Source: Parcubacteria group bacterium CG1_02_39_15 (GTDB taxonomy: Bacteria > Patescibacteriota > Minisyncoccia > Minisyncoccales > Paceibacteraceae). From it: a DNA stretch of 6,476 bases. The stretch is from contig MNWE01000041.1 in assembly GCA_001872265.1 (NCBI GenBank), positions 1-6,476 of the forward strand. The letters are read 5' to 3'. The notes below the pieces were generated by a model that saw nothing but the letters and a program-made list of their open reading frames with translations, ran no database searches and was not told where the DNA came from. Below, piece by piece: positions 5,754 to 6,476 of the stretch. Made by a program: the position numbers and the translations under genes. Every line of letters starts with the position of its first letter. The first letter of the stretch is position 1.

Positions 5754-5766
5754 TGGTAGGGAGTAT
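5729..5766. repeat. 38-bp nested palindromic repeat, copy B (between the divergent genes)
   Basis: It has the same layout as copy A: ATACTC (5729-5734), eight bases, TGCCATGGCA (5743-5752), eight bases, GAGTAT (5761-5766). The arms extend by one pair (T5728/A5767). With G-U pairs allowed, the plus-strand RNA could form a 12-bp stem of 5729-5740 with 5755-5766. A weaker rightward promoter-like pair, ATGCCA (5742-5747) with TATACA (5764-5769) at 16-bp spacing, points towards the phosphatase gene. The site could thus serve both divergent genes. Confidence 0.85.
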
Positions 5767-5793
5767 ACAAAACTGGAGCATCCCAAAAGGAAA

Positions 5794-5802
5794 TGGTAAA
5801 AT
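5794..5802 (+). promoter_or_regulatory. Extended -10 element upstream of the phosphatase gene
   Basis: TGGTAAAAT is an extended -10 motif (TG, one base, TAAAAT at 5797-5802). Eight bases separate it from the ATG at 5811, so transcription would start at or next to the start codon. No convincing -35 box is seen at 16-18 bp. An AAAAGG purine run at 5785-5790 ends 20 bases before the ATG, which is too far for a normal Shine-Dalgarno site. Confidence 0.4.
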
Positions 5803-5810
5803 AAGAACAT

Positions 5811-6476
5811 ATGAGAATCAACCCTGATTTTAGAAAAGTAGCGATTTTAGCCGCAAACGAGGCGGGAAAGGCGTTAAAGAAAAATTTTAGAAAAAAGATT
5901 AATATTAGCTACAAGAAAGATTTAACTCCCCTTACCAGCGTCGATTTAATGTCCGATAAGATAATTACTGGACTGATTAAGAAAAATTTTCCTTTTCATG
6001 GTATTCTCAGTGAGGAGAGCGGGGAAAATTTTGGGAAAGAATTTACTTGGATAGTAGATCCGCTTGATGGTACTACCAATTACATCTTAGGACTTCCTCT
6101 TTTTGCCGTTTCTTTAGCCCTTATTAAAGGCAAAGAACCTATTTTGAGCGCGATATTTAATCCGATAACGGAAGAATTATATCTGGCAGAAAAAGGAAGG
6201 GGGGCTTATCTAAACGGACGAAAGATAAGAGTCAATCGAATGAATAATCTTTCAAGAGTTATTTTACATTTCGATAGGGGCACAGATTTAGAAGGAGGAC
6301 TTAAAATGATAAACAAAATTGCCCCCCGCATAAGAACGGTCAGATTTCACGGTTCGCCCGATTCAGATATTTGCCCCGTGGCGTCGGGAAAAATCGAAGG
6401 ATTTCTTAACAGTAAAGCTCATTATCATGATGTTATTGCTGGCGCTTTTATCGTTAAAGAGGCGGGAGGAAGGGTT
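5811..6476 (+). CDS. Inositol monophosphatase family protein (3' end outside window)
   Basis: The 222 codons seen are in one open frame and run off the window; family members usually have about 250-270 residues, so roughly 30-50 are missing. The family comprises Mg-dependent, Li-sensitive sugar or nucleotide phosphate phosphatases (SuhB, CysQ and relatives). The metal-binding motifs are visible: SEES at 67-70 (Glu), DPLDGTTNY at 83-91 (both Asp), and HDVIAG at 206-211, whose Asp207 matches the conserved WD of the family although Trp is replaced by His. GSPDSDICPVASGKIEGF (181-198) fits the substrate-pocket region. An in-frame TAA at 5802 shows that ATG 5811 is the first possible start. The substrate cannot be decided: inositol phosphate, 3'-phosphoadenosine-5'-phosphate, histidinol phosphate and fructose bisphosphate are all acted on by relatives. 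It is transcribed divergently from the Cas2/PaaX-like gene. Confidence 0.93.
   Translation, partial: MRINPDFRKVAILAANEAGKALKKNFRKKINISYKKDLTPLTSVDLMSDKIITGLIKKNFPFHGILSEESGENFGKEFTWIVDPLDGTTNYILGLPLFAVSLALIKGKEPILSAIFNPITEELYLAEKGRGAYLNGRKIRVNRMNNLSRVILHFDRGTDLEGGLKMINKIAPRIRTVRFHGSPDSDICPVASGKIEGFLNSKAHYHDVIAGAFIVKEAGGRV

Noticed and set aside
5057..5766. CRISPR array, because of the repeats and the Cas2-like gene
   Set aside because: There are only two repeat copies 672 bp apart with a gene between them, no spacers, and no cas1 or effector gene.

Overview
The window looks like bacterial chromosome from a Candidate Phyla Radiation (Patescibacteria, probably Parcubacteria-like) genome. This is inferred from the moderately AT-rich composition, compact overlapping genes, the lack of clear Shine-Dalgarno sites, rpsR not being followed by rplI, a short RecA without the long acidic tail, and a Cas2/PaaX-like protein of a kind common in CPR genomes. 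UGA is used as a stop (ychF), so the code is standard. No marker gene settles the phylum.

Positions 1-1890 (+) hold the 3' part of an ftsK/spoIIIE-type DNA translocase gene. Its first 882 bases encode the C-terminal part of a LAGLIDADG intein ending in the splice residues His-Asn, followed by Thr. The intein appears to sit inside the Walker A loop of the motor. recA follows at 1900-2895 (+) with its own promoter-like elements inside the end of ftsK. On the minus strand, converging on recA and overlapping its last 21 bases, is a tight four-gene operon in the order ychF (4943-3909), rpsF, ssb, rpsR. It is driven by a near-consensus promoter whose -10 box ends only six bases before the ychF ATG.

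Positions 4944-5810 look like an accessory insertion. An AT-rich gene (5699-5121, minus) encodes a winged-helix plus Cas2/PaaX-like protein. It lies between two directly repeated, internally palindromic 38-bp sequences (5057-5094 and 5729-5766; 35 of 38 identical). The upstream copy contains the gene's apparent -35 and -10 boxes, so the repeat could be an autoregulatory operator, an end of a mobile cassette, or both. A 3'-truncated inositol-monophosphatase-family gene starts divergently at 5811 and runs off the window.

The housekeeping genes cover chromosome segregation (FtsK), recombination and single-strand DNA handling (RecA, SSB), the small ribosomal subunit (S6, S18) and ribosome-associated GTPase/ATPase activity (YchF). 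The most unusual items are the repeat-flanked Cas2/PaaX-like gene, the Walker A intein, and the recurring architecture of a -10 box followed within 6-8 bases by ATG, which suggests leaderless mRNAs.
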